Positions 19,061 through 30,513 of a stretch of DNA of 64,000 nucleotides are shown here, in pieces. Source of the stretch: an uncultured Paracoccaceae bacterium. GTDB lineage: Bacteria; Pseudomonadota; Alphaproteobacteria; Rhodobacterales; Rhodobacteraceae. The notes under the pieces are model-generated. The model worked only from the letters and a program-made list of their open reading frames with translations, was not told the DNA's origin and made no database searches. Position numbers and translations under genes: made by a program. The stretch is taken from contig CANMDF010000001.1 of the NCBI GenBank assembly GCA_947496605.1, positions 124,001-188,000 on the forward strand, given 5' to 3'. Numbering within the stretch: position 1 is the stretch's first letter; the number at the start of each line of letters is the position of its first letter.

Positions 19061-21628
19061 ATGGATGCCGCAGTGCAGCAACAAACAACATTTGGGCCTT
19101 TGACGCTGATCACACCGACCGCTGCGATGTCTGCGGCGGTGCATGGTGGGCGTGCGAAATGCCTGCAGCGCCTGATCCGTTTGGAAATGCCAGTGCCGTT
19201 GACGGTGGCGCTGTCATTTGACGCGGTGCATGCGGCGGCATTGGGTAATTTGCCGGATATGCCAGCGCTGTTGGCGCCTTTCGGTGATGCACCGCTTTTG
19301 TCCGTGCGTCCATCTAGCCAAGACCCCGATTGGGGCGGCCCAAGCGCTATCCTGAACGTAGGTATGAATGACGCACGCTTGGCAGAATTGACCGACCGGA
19401 TGGGGGCAGAAGCCGCAACGCGTCTTTATCTGCGGTTTGTCCAATCCTACGCGATCCATGTGGCGCGATTGGACCCCGATGAGTTCTATCTGCCCGATGT
19501 AGCCAACGCAGCCAGCCTGAAAGCCATGCTGGACACCTATGAGTTCGAGACAGATGAGACCTTTCCCCAAGACCCCGCCGTGCAATTGGCCGAGGTATTG
19601 CGGTCTATGGCACGCGCTTGGGATGGCACAACCGCCCGGCTGTTACGGCAGGCCAAAGGTGCGCCCGAAAATGCAGGACTTGGGCTTGTCGTGCAAGCGA
19701 TGGCGTTGGGTGCAGGGCAGGGTGAATGTGGTCAGGGCGTTATTCAATTCGTTGAATCAGCCACTGGGCAACCCAAAATTATCGGCAGATACCTGAGCGA
19801 GATCAAAAGTGTGGGGCGTGAAGTATCATCTGACACCGAAGGCGCATTCTATCTGACACGTGACACGCGCGGTCCCGCGCTTGAAGCCATTTGTCCAGAT
19901 CAATATGCGCAACTGGTATCTTACGGTGACATTTGCCGCAGGCGGCTGCGCGAAGAGATGGAAGTCAAGTTCACGTTGCAGGACGGTGTCGTGCAGGTCC
20001 TTGATGCTGTCCGGGTTCAACGGACGGCGCGTGCGTCGGTGAAAATCGCAGTCGCTTTGGCCGAAGACAACGTGATCCCCCGCGAAGAAGCTGTGATGCG
20101 GGTGAAACCTTCGGCTTTGTCAGAACTGCTGCACCGTCAGATTGATCCCAGCGCACCGCGTGATGTGATCGTTGGCGGGATCGCCGCCAGCCCGGGCGCT
20201 GCATCTGGCCGCATTGTCTTAACAGCCAACGAAGCACAAGCCAGTGCTGCCCGTGGTGAAGCTTGTGTTTTGGTACGACGCGAAACGACGCCAGAGGACA
20301 TTCGCGGCATGCATGCAGCCAGCGCGGTCCTGACCATGCGCGGTGGCGTCACCAGCCATGCCGCCGTCATTGGGCGGGGCATTGGCCTGCCTTGTGTCGT
20401 GGGCGCTTCGGATCTGACGATTGATCGCAAAAAGAGCGTTATCATGGCACCAGATGGGCGGACTTTCAAAGCAGGCGATGTGATTACCGTAGACGGCAGC
20501 ACAGGTCAGGTTCTGGCTGGCCAGCCGCCCATGCTGGAAGCGGCTCTTGATGGGGCATTTCGCACATTGCTGGAATGGGCGGACGAATTCCGCGATATTG
20601 GCGTCCGCGCCAATGCCGACACACCAGCCGATGCGCAGACTGCTCAGAATTTTGCAGCCGAAGGGATCGGCCTTTGTCGGACAGAACACATGTTCTTTGA
20701 TGGTGATCGACTTGGCGTCATGCGCGAGATGATTTTTGCAGAAGAGAGTGAAGACCGCAGTTCCGTGTTGGATAGGTTGCTCCCGATGCAACGTGCCGAT
20801 TTTCAAGCTTTGTTTGAGATTATGGCTGGAAAAACGGTTTGCGTCCGTTTGTTTGACCCGCCGTTGCATGAATTTTTGCCATCCGACAAGCACGGCTTGC
20901 GAGACCTCGCCGAGCAGGTCGCCCTCCCTATCTCTGACGTGACAGAACGGGTTGAAGCGATGGCCGAATACAACCCGATGTTGGGTATGCGTGGGGTCCG
21001 TCTGGGCATTGCGATCCCCGAGATTTATGACATGCAGGCCCGCGCTATCTTTGAGGCGATGGTTGCAGTGGGTGAGAAAGGCATTTCGATCAATGTCGAA
21101 ATCATGATCCCGCTTGTCAGCGCCGTGCGCGAAGTTGAACTTATGAAAGCCCGCATTGATGGTGTGGCAAATGGGGTGCGTGCGAAGAACAATGCGCAGT
21201 TTGAGTACCGGCTTGGCGTTATGGTCGAGACGCCCCGTGCTGCATTGCGTGCCCAAGATATCGCTGGGCATGCTGAGTTTATCTCTTTTGGAACGAACGA
21301 TCTGACCCAAATGACATACGGTTTATCGCGCGATGATGCTGGCCGTTTTATGTCGTCTTATGTCCAGCAAGGTGTTTACGCAGAAGACCCTTTCCATACG
21401 CTCGATATCGAAGGTGTTGGCGAGTTGATCTCACTTGGTGCAGAGCGTGGCCGGCTAGGGCGCCCCAATCTGGTGCTGTCGCTTTGTGGGGAACATGGCG
21501 GTGATAGAACTGCCATTGCATTCTGTCGTGCGCAGCAGTTTGATTATATCTCATGCTCGCCGTTTCGTGTGCCAGTTGCGCGACTTACCGCGGCTCAACT
21601 CGCTTTGGGCGAGCAGGTGTCACCCTGA
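19061..21628 (+). CDS. ppdK: Pyruvate phosphate dikinase-like PEP-utilising enzyme
   Basis: An 855-residue protein with the three-part PPDK layout: an N-terminal ATP-grasp region, a phosphohistidine domain (GGVTSHAAVIGRG, His at residue 433) and a C-terminal PEP/pyruvate TIM barrel (GIGLCRTEHMFF, NPMLGMRGVRLG, FGTNDLTQMTYG, LCGEHGGD with Cys 809). PPDK interconverts pyruvate, ATP and Pi with PEP, AMP and PPi. The ATP-grasp part is diverged: the usual SGxxxSMPGMM region reads VRPSSQDPDWGG. It could be a specialised paralogue rather than the main PPDK. It follows glyS after 65 bases with no clear terminator between. Confidence 0.8.
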   Translation: MDAAVQQQTTFGPLTLITPTAAMSAAVHGGRAKCLQRLIRLEMPVPLTVALSFDAVHAAALGNLPDMPALLAPFGDAPLLSVRPSSQDPDWGGPSAILNVGMNDARLAELTDRMGAEAATRLYLRFVQSYAIHVARLDPDEFYLPDVANAASLKAMLDTYEFETDETFPQDPAVQLAEVLRSMARAWDGTTARLLRQAKGAPENAGLGLVVQAMALGAGQGECGQGVIQFVESATGQPKIIGRYLSEIKSVGREVSSDTEGAFYLTRDTRGPALEAICPDQYAQLVSYGDICRRRLREEMEVKFTLQDGVVQVLDAVRVQRTARASVKIAVALAEDNVIPREEAVMRVKPSALSELLHRQIDPSAPRDVIVGGIAASPGAASGRIVLTANEAQASAARGEACVLVRRETTPEDIRGMHAASAVLTMRGGVTSHAAVIGRGIGLPCVVGASDLTIDRKKSVIMAPDGRTFKAGDVITVDGSTGQVLAGQPPMLEAALDGAFRTLLEWADEFRDIGVRANADTPADAQTAQNFAAEGIGLCRTEHMFFDGDRLGVMREMIFAEESEDRSSVLDRLLPMQRADFQALFEIMAGKTVCVRLFDPPLHEFLPSDKHGLRDLAEQVALPISDVTERVEAMAEYNPMLGMRGVRLGIAIPEIYDMQARAIFEAMVAVGEKGISINVEIMIPLVSAVREVELMKARIDGVANGVRAKNNAQFEYRLGVMVETPRAALRAQDIAGHAEFISFGTNDLTQMTYGLSRDDAGRFMSSYVQQGVYAEDPFHTLDIEGVGELISLGAERGRLGRPNLVLSLCGEHGGDRTAIAFCRAQQFDYISCSPFRVPVARLTAAQLALGEQVSP

Positions 21629-21817
21629 TGCAATACCGTATATTGTGGCATATTTGCCTCGAAATGCTGTATATTGCGAAATAGTTCCTGTCTTTGCCCT
21701 GCCTGTGTTGCCCGATCAGGGACAATCCGGGGCGGGGGGTAGACCTTTTGAGTGCTTTCCCTTAAGGACACCGTCGCTAGCGCAGAGCTTTTCTGCGTCG
21801 TTTCCTGGGTGGGAAAA

Positions 21818-22486
21818 ATGACTGTAATTAAGACGATTGCTGCCGCAGTTTCTGCGGCTCTTATTTGTGTTGGGGCAACCTCCGCTGCGGCTGACGAAGT
21901 GATGGCTAGCCGTTTGGGCGCCATCCTTGGACAAGAGCGTGAAGCGCTGTCCGTCGTGCCTGACAGCCGGATGAGCATGCTGACCAGCCTGCCACCTGCG
22001 CAAGAGCGCGGAGTAGCGATGAATGATGGCATCGTTTATGATCGTGATTTTTTGGCTGCCAAGCCTGTCGCTGAAGGTGGCGCGCAATGGCAATGTTTGT
22101 CAGAGGCACTCTATTTCGAGGCACGCGGCGAAAGCGTCCGTGGCATGTTCGCCGTTGGTGAAGTGATCCTGAACCGTGTCGACAGCAATAACTACCCTGA
22201 TAGCCTGTGTGGCGTGATCAACCAAGGCACCGGCCGCAAGTATGCCTGCCAGTTCACCTATACCTGTGATGGTAAGCCCGAGACGATCGGTGAGCCGCGT
22301 TCGTGGGAACGTGTCGGTAAGGTAGCCCGCATCTTGATTGACGGCGCCCCCCGCGTTTTGACAGGCGGTGCGACACACTATCATACGAAGGCCGTAAACC
22401 CGTCTTGGGCGCAGCGTTATCCGCGCACAGCTGAAATTGGTTTTCACTATTTCTACCGTCAGCCTGTCCGTACCGCTTCAAACTAA
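21818..22486 (+). CDS. Secreted cell wall hydrolase, SleB type
   Basis: From ATG 21818 the 222-residue protein has a clear signal peptide (MTVIKTIAAAVSAALICVGA, cleaved near TSAAA). The C-terminal half is a SleB-type Hydrolase_2 domain: LSEALYFEARGES with the likely catalytic Glu, VILNRVDSNNYP, CQFTYTCDGK and GATHYHT. Such enzymes are lytic transglycosylase-like hydrolases acting on peptidoglycan; in non-sporing bacteria they act in wall remodelling. It stands alone with about 190 bases of non-coding DNA upstream that presumably hold its promoter. Confidence 0.85.
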   Translation: MTVIKTIAAAVSAALICVGATSAAADEVMASRLGAILGQEREALSVVPDSRMSMLTSLPPAQERGVAMNDGIVYDRDFLAAKPVAEGGAQWQCLSEALYFEARGESVRGMFAVGEVILNRVDSNNYPDSLCGVINQGTGRKYACQFTYTCDGKPETIGEPRSWERVGKVARILIDGAPRVLTGGATHYHTKAVNPSWAQRYPRTAEIGFHYFYRQPVRTASN

Positions 22487-22569
22487 CGTCGCTTGAATGC
22501 GGGTAGGCGTCGTGCTGACGCTTGCCGCTTTCTGACACCCCTTGTATCACGCGGGGTGAATAATTTGCG

Positions 22570-23502
22570 ATGGACGCGCCAATGACAGATGATATCCGCC
22601 TTGCCTTTGCACACCCAAGCGAACGAGCAGAGGCCAGCAGCCAAACGCCTTGTGATCGCATTTCGTTGCGTGACTACACTGTCGAAGTTGAGATTGGTGC
22701 TTTCCAGCAAGAGCGCGGAACCTTGCAACGCGTCCGTTTTAATGTCGTGGTCGAGGTGCTGCCACTCAGCGGCCCTATTGATGATGATGTGGACCGCATT
22801 CTATCCTATGACAAAGTGACTGAGGCCATCAGCATTGAGTTGGAAGCCGAACGCATCAACCTGCTTGAAACGCTTGCGGCAAGGGTAGCTGAGCGCATTT
22901 TGCTAGAGCCGCAAGCAGAGCGTGTTTTCGTCCGCATCGAAAAACTGGATCGCGGTCCCTTCTCGCTTGGGGTTGAAATTGTGCGGTCGCGTGATGGCGT
23001 AGATCTTGCCGGGCAAGAACATGTCGAAGCACCGCATCCACGCATGGTTTATCTATCGAACGAAGCAATCCAAAGCCCGCATTTGGGGGGATGGATTGAT
23101 CAGCTTGCAGCAATGGATGCGCCATTGATCATTTGTGTGGGCGCCTCAGATGTGTCGGCCCCAAAGGCTGCCAACGCCATGGCCCAGCGTCGGATTGATC
23201 TTTTAGCGATTGAGCAGAACGCCTGGGCGCTTGCCGCACATGACCGCCGATGCATGGTTGTCGGCACCAGAACCGAGCTTGATTGGGCGATGAAGAATGA
23301 CCAAATCTGCATTTGGGCGCCCTCCAAGATTGTTCTTGATGCAGTCGACGGCCCTTCGGCCAATCCACGTGATGCGGTCGCACTCATTGCTTGGTTCGCG
23401 AATGATCTTGCAGCAAAAGAACTGCTTGTCATAGGTGCTGATGCGCCCGACACGCAAGTGCCAAACTGGGCCGTCACTGCTGACACGATCAACTTGTCAT
23501 GA
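22570..23502 (+). CDS. folB: Dihydroneopterin aldolase with a C-terminal extension
   Basis: Residues ~30-140 are a FolB domain: RDYTVEVEIGAFQQERG (catalytic Glu) and VRIEKLDRGPF (catalytic Lys). FolB splits dihydroneopterin to hydroxymethyl-dihydropterin in folate synthesis. Usual length is ~120 residues, but this protein has 310: a further ~150-residue domain (from ICVGASDVSAPKAANAMAQ to the end) has alternating beta-like segments and no function I can name. The stop overlaps folP by 4 bases (ATGA), so folB-folP-glmM form one coupled operon. Confidence 0.9.
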   Translation: MDAPMTDDIRLAFAHPSERAEASSQTPCDRISLRDYTVEVEIGAFQQERGTLQRVRFNVVVEVLPLSGPIDDDVDRILSYDKVTEAISIELEAERINLLETLAARVAERILLEPQAERVFVRIEKLDRGPFSLGVEIVRSRDGVDLAGQEHVEAPHPRMVYLSNEAIQSPHLGGWIDQLAAMDAPLIICVGASDVSAPKAANAMAQRRIDLLAIEQNAWALAAHDRRCMVVGTRTELDWAMKNDQICIWAPSKIVLDAVDGPSANPRDAVALIAWFANDLAAKELLVIGADAPDTQVPNWAVTADTINLS

Positions 23503-24512
23503 CAGGTTACTACCGTCCCGTTGCACGCTTTGGCGAGCTGCCAACCCGTCACAGTTTCCCGCTTGCTGGCGGCTTGTGCTGGTTTGACACAGTCGCCGTC
23601 CACGAGCGCGGTGGTGGGGTGATGACGATGCCCGCGAATGAAATACCAACCGATGTGCTTGATAAGCTGACGTGCGCACGCCCCACGATTGCAGGCATGA
23701 CGATGAGCAGACCCAACATCATGGGTATATTGAATGTGACGCCTGATAGTTTTTCAGACGGCGGACAATTCAATGCACCAGCGCAGGCACTGGCACACGC
23801 GCAGGCCATGCAGGCCGAGGGTGCCGCGATTATTGATGTGGGCGGCGAAAGTACGCGCCCTGGTGCGGCTGAGGTGCAGTGCGATGAAGAAATAGCACGC
23901 ACAGCCCCGGTCATTGCTGCGATCCGTGCGCAAAGCGATATTCCAATCTCAATTGATACACGCAAATCCACTGTGGGGGCAGCTGCCTTGGAAGCGGGTG
24001 CGAGTTTGGTCAATGATGTAGCCGCTTTCACATTTGATCCCGCGTTGGCCAAGATTGCCGCCGATGCTGCTGCACCCGTTTGCGTCATGCATGCGCAGGG
24101 TTCACCCGAGACAATGCAACAAGACCCCACATATGATGATGTTCTGTTAGATGTTTATGATTTTCTGAATGAGCGGATCGACGCGGCAGTCGGTGCTGGT
24201 ATTTCCCGTGATCAGATCGTTGTTGATCCGGGTATTGGCTTTGGCAAAACTCTGGAACACAATCTGATCTTGCTGCGCGGCATTGCGATTTTTCACGCAC
24301 TTGGGTGCCCAGTTTTGTTGGGCGCATCGCGCAAACGGTTCATAGGAACGATCGGTGGTGGAACTGACGCAAGCGACCGTGTCGGCGGTTCTGTGGCTGT
24401 CGCACTCTTTGCAGCACGCCGAGGGGTGCAAATCCTGCGGGTTCACGATATATTCGCCACCAAACAAGCATTAGACTTGGAATGGGCAATCGGCGGGGCA
24501 GCAATGACATGA
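23499..24512 (+). CDS. folP: Dihydropteroate synthase
   Basis: Joins hydroxymethyl-dihydropterin diphosphate to p-aminobenzoate; the sulfonamide target. The 337-residue protein keeps all signature loops: [47 protein letters not shown] and LGASRKRF. About 65 extra residues precede the first motif. An internal start is possible, but the ATGA overlap with folB supports the annotated start. It overlaps glmM by 4 bases at 24509-24512. Confidence 0.97.
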   Translation: MTGYYRPVARFGELPTRHSFPLAGGLCWFDTVAVHERGGGVMTMPANEIPTDVLDKLTCARPTIAGMTMSRPNIMGILNVTPDSFSDGGQFNAPAQALAHAQAMQAEGAAIIDVGGESTRPGAAEVQCDEEIARTAPVIAAIRAQSDIPISIDTRKSTVGAAALEAGASLVNDVAAFTFDPALAKIAADAAAPVCVMHAQGSPETMQQDPTYDDVLLDVYDFLNERIDAAVGAGISRDQIVVDPGIGFGKTLEHNLILLRGIAIFHALGCPVLLGASRKRFIGTIGGGTDASDRVGGSVAVALFAARRGVQILRVHDIFATKQALDLEWAIGGAAMT

Positions 24513-25852
24513 CACGGAAATTCTTTGGCACAGACGGTGTGCGCGGCAAAGCCAACACCTATCCGATGACGGCCGATATGGCGCTGAAAATCGGAGCAGC
24601 CGCTGGGCGGTATTTTCGTAACGATGGGTCCAATGGGCACCGTGTTGTCATCGGCAAAGATACACGTTTGTCAGGGTATATGTTTGAAAACGCGCTGACT
24701 GCGGGCCTGACCAGTACCGGTATGAACGTCCTCTTGCTGGGTCCTGTGCCGACACCCGCTGTCGGTCTGCTGACCACATCGATGCGGGCCGATGTTGGGA
24801 TTATGATTTCAGCCAGCCACAATCCACACCATGACAATGGCATTAAATTCTTCGGCCCTGACGGTTTCAAGCTGTCTGATGAAGCCGAAACTGAAATTGA
24901 GGCGCTGATCGGCAGTGAAATTGAGCCGGCTCAAGCGCAGAACATCGGCCGGGCCAAGCGCATTGATGATGGGCGCTTTCGCTACGCCGAGCGCATCAAA
25001 GCGACGTTTCCGGCGGGCATGCGTCTTGATGGCCTGAAAGTCGTGATTGATTGTGCTAATGGGGCCGCTCACCGCGTCGCGCCGGAGGTGCTTTGGGAAT
25101 TGGGTGCGACGGTGATCCCGGTCGGCGTCAGCCCCGATGGCTTTAACATCAATGATGGCTGCGGTTCAACAAACCCGTCTGCCGCGGCCGAGGCAATTTT
25201 GCGCGAGGGTGCGCACGTCGGCATCTGTCTTGATGGTGACGCGGACCGCGTGATGATCTTGGATGAGAACGGGCAGGTCGCTGATGGTGATCAGCTGATG
25301 GCGCTTATGGCAGGGCGTTGGGCGGATCAAGACCGGTTGAATGGCGGCACACTTGTCGCGACGGTGATGTCCAACCTAGGGTTAGAGCGTTACCTTGACG
25401 GGCGCGGACTGCGTCTTGAACGTACGGCCGTCGGCGACCGCTATGTTGTTGAGGCGATGCGCACGCATGGCTGGAACCTTGGTGGGGAACAGTCCGGCCA
25501 TATCGTGATGACCGACTATGCAACCACAGGCGATGGGCTGTTGGCGGGGCTGCAGTTTTTGACAGCAATGATCGAAACGGGTCAACCCGCGAGTGCGCTG
25601 ACGACAAGCTTCGAAACTGTGCCGCAAATGCTTAAGAATGTGCGCTATGCGGCTGGGCAGGACCCTTTGAGCTCCGATTTGGTCAAAAAGTCGATTGCTG
25701 ATGCTGAAGCCAAATTGGTCGGCAAAGGCCGCTTGTTAATCCGTAAATCAGGCACCGAGCCGCTGATCCGGGTTATGGCTGAATGTGAAGACGACGTTCT
25801 TTTGGCCCAAGTGGTCGACGGAATCGTGGCCGAGGTTGAAGCTGCTGTTTAG
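24509..25852 (+). CDS. glmM: Phosphoglucosamine mutase
   Basis: Converts glucosamine-6-phosphate to glucosamine-1-phosphate for UDP-GlcNAc synthesis. The 447-residue protein has the N-terminal [14 protein letters not shown], the active serine loop [12 protein letters not shown] (Ser 103), the metal loop DGDADRVMI and the C-terminal phosphate-binding [15 protein letters not shown] 24509 is set by the 4-base overlap with folP. The stop overlaps the convergent EamA gene by 4 bases. The folP-glmM pairing is common in bacteria. Confidence 0.97.
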   Translation: MTRKFFGTDGVRGKANTYPMTADMALKIGAAAGRYFRNDGSNGHRVVIGKDTRLSGYMFENALTAGLTSTGMNVLLLGPVPTPAVGLLTTSMRADVGIMISASHNPHHDNGIKFFGPDGFKLSDEAETEIEALIGSEIEPAQAQNIGRAKRIDDGRFRYAERIKATFPAGMRLDGLKVVIDCANGAAHRVAPEVLWELGATVIPVGVSPDGFNINDGCGSTNPSAAAEAILREGAHVGICLDGDADRVMILDENGQVADGDQLMALMAGRWADQDRLNGGTLVATVMSNLGLERYLDGRGLRLERTAVGDRYVVEAMRTHGWNLGGEQSGHIVMTDYATTGDGLLAGLQFLTAMIETGQPASALTTSFETVPQMLKNVRYAAGQDPLSSDLVKKSIADAEAKLVGKGRLLIRKSGTEPLIRVMAECEDDVLLAQVVDGIVAEVEAAV

Positions 25853-26751
25853 CGCCCTGACAGCCGCTTGAGATTGCTCCATTGGCTGATCGCCAACCCA
25901 AACAGGATCAGCCCGAGAGCTACGAAAAATCGTAGTGGTAGAACTTCGCTCAGGACCCAAGCGCCAAAGATCATTGACCACAGTGGCACCTGATAGTTCA
26001 CCAATGTCATGAAGATAGCCCCCGCTGATCGGATCGTTGCTACGCGGATGAGGGCGGCAAGTGCCGTTGGAATGAACCCCAGAATGATGATCGCGATTGT
26101 GGGGCGGCTGTCGCCCATGGTTGGAACACCTTCAAAGATCAACATCGCTGGGATCAAAGGGACAGTACCGACAGTCAGCAAGAGTGCAGCCATTGTAATC
26201 GGGTCGATGGGTGGGCAGCGCCGTGTCATAATGCTTGAAACAGCGTAAGAAATTGAAGCCGCGATACAGGCCAATTGGCCCAAGGGTTCCCATCCAGTGC
26301 CCAACCGCATGACGCCAGGGCCGATCAGCACTGCAGCACCGATGAACCCCATGATTACGCCTAAGGTGTTGCGCGTGCTCATCTTTTCGTCGGTGAAGAC
26401 ATGTGCCAGCGGCAAGACGAACAGTGGCAATGCTGCCATTGAAATACCTGCAAAGGCCGATGGGACATATTGTTGACCCCAGCTGAGCAATGCAAAGGGC
26501 AGGGCTGTGTTTAGCAAGCCAATAGCGATCAGATAGCGGGCCATGGTCGGTGTAAATTCTGGCATCGGGCGTTTGAGCACGGCCATCAGCACCAGCAATG
26601 CAACTGCGCCTAAGGTGGTGCGGGCGCATGCCACAGTCAGCGGTCCGTACCCTTCCAACGCAATGGCGACGACCATGAATGTCGCCCCCCAAATCAGTCC
26701 AAGAGCGGCAATGGATAACCAATTCCACAGTGTGGGGGTGGGGACGCTCAT
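25849..26751 (-). CDS. EamA/DMT-family membrane transporter
   Basis: From ATG 26751 the 300-residue protein has ten hydrophobic helices in two EamA repeats, starting with [20 protein letters not shown] and a second repeat beginning near [16 protein letters not shown]. The family exports amino acids, metabolites or drugs; no substrate can be assigned. In-frame ATGs upstream (to 26811) would add a hydrophilic, low-similarity leader and are less likely. It converges on glmM with a 4-base overlap and diverges from the aldehyde dehydrogenase gene. Confidence 0.85.
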   Translation of the reverse strand: MSVPTPTLWNWLSIAALGLIWGATFMVVAIALEGYGPLTVACARTTLGAVALLVLMAVLKRPMPEFTPTMARYLIAIGLLNTALPFALLSWGQQYVPSAFAGISMAALPLFVLPLAHVFTDEKMSTRNTLGVIMGFIGAAVLIGPGVMRLGTGWEPLGQLACIAASISYAVSSIMTRRCPPIDPITMAALLLTVGTVPLIPAMLIFEGVPTMGDSRPTIAIIILGFIPTALAALIRVATIRSAGAIFMTLVNYQVPLWSMIFGAWVLSEVLPLRFFVALGLILFGLAISQWSNLKRLSGR

Positions 26752-26868
26752 GCCGGGATCTTTCAACGTTGTACCGTTTTGTTGTCTGATTGGTTTGCGC
26801 GGCGGCGGCAAGCATTATGACGTTATGTTTGCCTTGCATTTGCTGCGACCCGCAGTGATCAGGACGCC

Positions 26869-28278
26869 ATGGAAAAACCTGACACTTCGATCCAAACACT
26901 CTTCGATGCACAAAAGAACGCTGTCGTCTCCCGGCGTAGGTTTTTTGATTATGCAGCGCGTAGAACCGCACTCGACGCGCTTCAAGCCAAGATACTGGCA
27001 GAAGAGGACGCGATATGCGCCGCACTTGCCGCAGATTTTGGCAAGCACCGTAGTGAGGTGATGCTGACAGAAATCATGCCTGTCCTGGTCGAGATTACGC
27101 ATGCGCGAAAGCACCTCAAGCGCTGGATGCGCCCCAAAAGGGCGGCATCTGGGCTCGCATTTCTGGGAACTTCAACGAAGGTGCATCCAACGTCAAAAGG
27201 TGTGGCTTTGGTCATCGCACCGTGGAATTTTCCATTCAATCTGGCGATTGGCCCGGTCGTTTCTGCCTTGGCGGCTGGGTGTTCAGTGATCCTTAAACCT
27301 TCGGAATTAACGCCTGCGACGACGAAGCTGATCAACCGTATGATCAGCGATATCTATCCGCCTGATCTGGTGACTGTGGTCGAAGGTGGTGTCGATGTTG
27401 CAACGCAGCTTTTGGCGCTGCCTTTCGATCATATTTTCTTCACGGGCAGCCCCGAGGTTGGACAGATCGTGATGAAGGCGGCGTCCAAAACCTTGGCCAC
27501 AGTGACGTTAGAGCTGGGCGGTAAGTCGCCCGTCATTGTAGGGCCAGATGCGAACATAAAGAATGCAGCGCGTTGGATTGCGTGGGGCCGGTTCGTGAAC
27601 GGAGGGCAAACTTGCGTCGCGACTGACCATGTTTTCGTGCATGAAAGCGTGCGGGATGCATTCGTGACAGCACTGACTGCACAAGTTGAGAAGATGTATG
27701 GGCGCAATCCGCTGAGTTCCAAGGACCTTGCGCAGATGGCGCATTCAGGTCAGTGGTCTCGCATTGCTGACCTCATTTCTGACGCGCGCGAAAAGGGTGC
27801 GACTGTACTTATAGGGGGTCAGACAGACGAAGTGACGCGTAAGGTCGCGCCGACTATTTTGCTAGATGTGCACGATGATATGGAAGTGCAGCAAACCGAG
27901 ATTTTCGGGCCGATCCTACCGATTATGCAATATGGCGATCTTGGCGAGGTGATTGCCAAGATTAACGCGGCACCGCACCCACTAGCGCTTTATATATTTG
28001 GAAGTAATAAGTTAGCGGGCGACGTTATATCGCAGACGACATCGGGAAATGTTGGTGTGAACATGAGTGTCATGGTCTTTGCTCATCCATCAGCCCCGTT
28101 TGGTGGTGTGGGTCGGTCGGGTAATGGCGGTGCACATGGCTATGCCGGCTTTGCTGCATTCAGCCACATGCGGCAAGTTCTGCGCGCACGATTTTTTCCA
28201 TTCCACATCGCGTTCCCGCCTTACACAAAAATGACCCGGCGAGTGACGAAGATCTTTCACAAAATAGTCCGGCTTTGA
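26869..28278 (+). CDS. Aldehyde dehydrogenase, coniferyl-aldehyde-dehydrogenase type
   Basis: A 469-residue NAD(P)-dependent aldehyde dehydrogenase. The catalytic Cys lies in VNGGQTCVATDHV and the general base Glu in TLELGGKSPVI. WNFPFNLAIGP and FFTGSPEVGQ are cofactor-binding segments. The N-terminal RRRFFDYAARRTALDALQ and the C-terminal PFGGVGRSGNGGAHG with a hydrophobic tail (RARFFPFHIAFPP) point to the class 3-like / coniferyl aldehyde dehydrogenase group. True substrate unknown. It ends just before a strong terminator shared with ilvC. Confidence 0.9.
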   Translation: MEKPDTSIQTLFDAQKNAVVSRRRFFDYAARRTALDALQAKILAEEDAICAALAADFGKHRSEVMLTEIMPVLVEITHARKHLKRWMRPKRAASGLAFLGTSTKVHPTSKGVALVIAPWNFPFNLAIGPVVSALAAGCSVILKPSELTPATTKLINRMISDIYPPDLVTVVEGGVDVATQLLALPFDHIFFTGSPEVGQIVMKAASKTLATVTLELGGKSPVIVGPDANIKNAARWIAWGRFVNGGQTCVATDHVFVHESVRDAFVTALTAQVEKMYGRNPLSSKDLAQMAHSGQWSRIADLISDAREKGATVLIGGQTDEVTRKVAPTILLDVHDDMEVQQTEIFGPILPIMQYGDLGEVIAKINAAPHPLALYIFGSNKLAGDVISQTTSGNVGVNMSVMVFAHPSAPFGGVGRSGNGGAHGYAGFAAFSHMRQVLRARFFPFHIAFPPYTKMTRRVTKIFHKIVRL

Positions 28279-28284
28279 ACCCAA

Positions 28285-28314
28285 AAGGGGCCGCGCATTG
28301 CCGCGCGGCCCCTT
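28285..28314. terminator. Bidirectional hairpin terminator between aldehyde dehydrogenase gene and ilvC
   Basis: A perfect 10-base stem (GGGGCCGCGC at 28287-28296, GCGCGGCCCC at 28303-28312) with a 6-base loop, extended by AA/TT pairs. It lies between two convergent stops, 8 bases after the dehydrogenase gene and 22 bases after ilvC, so it can serve both. A-rich and T-rich edges flank the stem on both sides. Confidence 0.8.
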
Positions 28315-28335
28315 GGGAACAGTGTTCTAAGACGC

Positions 28336-29488
<1,153 letters not shown>

Positions 29489-29944
29489 ATGCTTGATGAT
29501 GTAGATCGCCGAATTTTACGCTTGTTGCAAGAAGACCCCGCAAGGGGTGTGCCGGACATGGCGGATGCAATCGGGCTGACACCCGCTAAGGTGACACGCC
29601 GTTTGGATCGGATGCGCGAAGATGGGGTGATATTAGGGAGCCACGCTGTCATCAATTGGGTCGCTTTGGGTTATGCTGTTTCGGTCAGTTTGCGCATAAC
29701 TTTGGATAAGACCGTGTCACGCGCCTTTGATGACTTTTTGGAAGCAGCGCGCCGCGTATCTGAGGTGATTGAAATTCAGACTTTTCTGGGCCGTGTTGAT
29801 GTACGCCTGTCACTGATCGCGAAAGACCTGCCTGACTACCAGCGGATCTACCGCGAACAGGTTCTGACGCTGCCCCATATTGCCGACATTGAAGCGCTGA
29901 TGACTGTGGCGACAGTCAAATCGGATGAAAGCCTGCCGCTATGA
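29489..29944 (+). CDS. Lrp/AsnC-family transcriptional regulator
   Basis: A 151-residue regulator with an N-terminal winged helix (DDVDRRILRLLQEDPARG, then IGLTPAKVTRRLDRM as recognition helix) and a C-terminal RAM/AsnC ligand domain. Members bind amino acids and regulate amino acid metabolism. It is divergent from ilvC and overlaps a second Lrp gene by 4 bases. The two may form hetero-oligomers; that is a guess based on the coupling. Confidence 0.92.
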   Translation: MLDDVDRRILRLLQEDPARGVPDMADAIGLTPAKVTRRLDRMREDGVILGSHAVINWVALGYAVSVSLRITLDKTVSRAFDDFLEAARRVSEVIEIQTFLGRVDVRLSLIAKDLPDYQRIYREQVLTLPHIADIEALMTVATVKSDESLPL

Positions 29945-30393
29945 TGCTTGATGCGCTTGACCGGCAGATTTTGCGTGCACTGACAGCAAATGCTGATCAG
30001 TCCACAACACGGCTCGCCCAAAAACTGGGACTGAGCCAGCCTGCCACGTGGCGGCGGATCAAACGCTTGCAGGATGCAGGTGTGATTGCGGGGCGCAGGT
30101 TGGATTTGGATGCCGAAAAGGTCGGGTTTGGGGTCACCGTGTTTTTGGGTGTCAAGTTGGCGACCAAAGGCCGTGTCAGTCTTGAAGACTTTGAACGCGC
30201 GATTGGTGCTATTCCCGAAGTACAGACAGTTGACCATGTCTTGGGTCTTTATGATTATCGTTTGCGCGTCGTTGCGCGCGATTTGGCGGACTTTGAACGT
30301 GTCTTGCGTCGCCGCATTATGACGATGCCGGGGGTAGGGGATGTGGAAGCAAATGTGCTTTTGTCGGAAGAACGCAGACCGGGGCCGATTTAG
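29941..30393 (+). CDS. Second Lrp/AsnC-family transcriptional regulator
   Basis: 150 residues, with helix-turn-helix LAQKLGLSQPATWRRIKRL and a C-terminal RAM-like domain. The ATG at 29941 overlaps the stop of the first Lrp gene (ATGA); an in-frame ATG follows at once at 29944. The protein differs clearly from its partner, so this is not a very recent duplication. Its ligand is unknown; position suggests a link to ilvC or to the downstream aminotransferase. Confidence 0.9.
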   Translation: MMLDALDRQILRALTANADQSTTRLAQKLGLSQPATWRRIKRLQDAGVIAGRRLDLDAEKVGFGVTVFLGVKLATKGRVSLEDFERAIGAIPEVQTVDHVLGLYDYRLRVVARDLADFERVLRRRIMTMPGVGDVEANVLLSEERRPGPI

Positions 30394-30513
30394 TCGCCGC
30401 TACGCCGCATATCGGAAATTTGCGACCACCAAATAGCCCAATGTATACCAAGATAGGCTTTGCGTTCATTGGCCTGCCGCTTTAGCCATCATACAAAAGT
30501 TGGAGGATATTTC

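Noticed and set aside
20219-21310. 363-codon reverse-strand open frame over the PPDK-like gene
   Set aside because: Antisense shadow of a gene with intact catalytic motifs; no ribosome site and no domain.
22535-22560. Terminator after the SleB-type gene
   Set aside because: The CACCCC/GGGGTG stem is only 6 pairs with a long loop and no T-run.
26132-27025. 297-codon reverse-strand open frame overlapping the EamA and dehydrogenase genes
   Set aside because: It spans two well-supported genes in other frames and its sequence has no family features.
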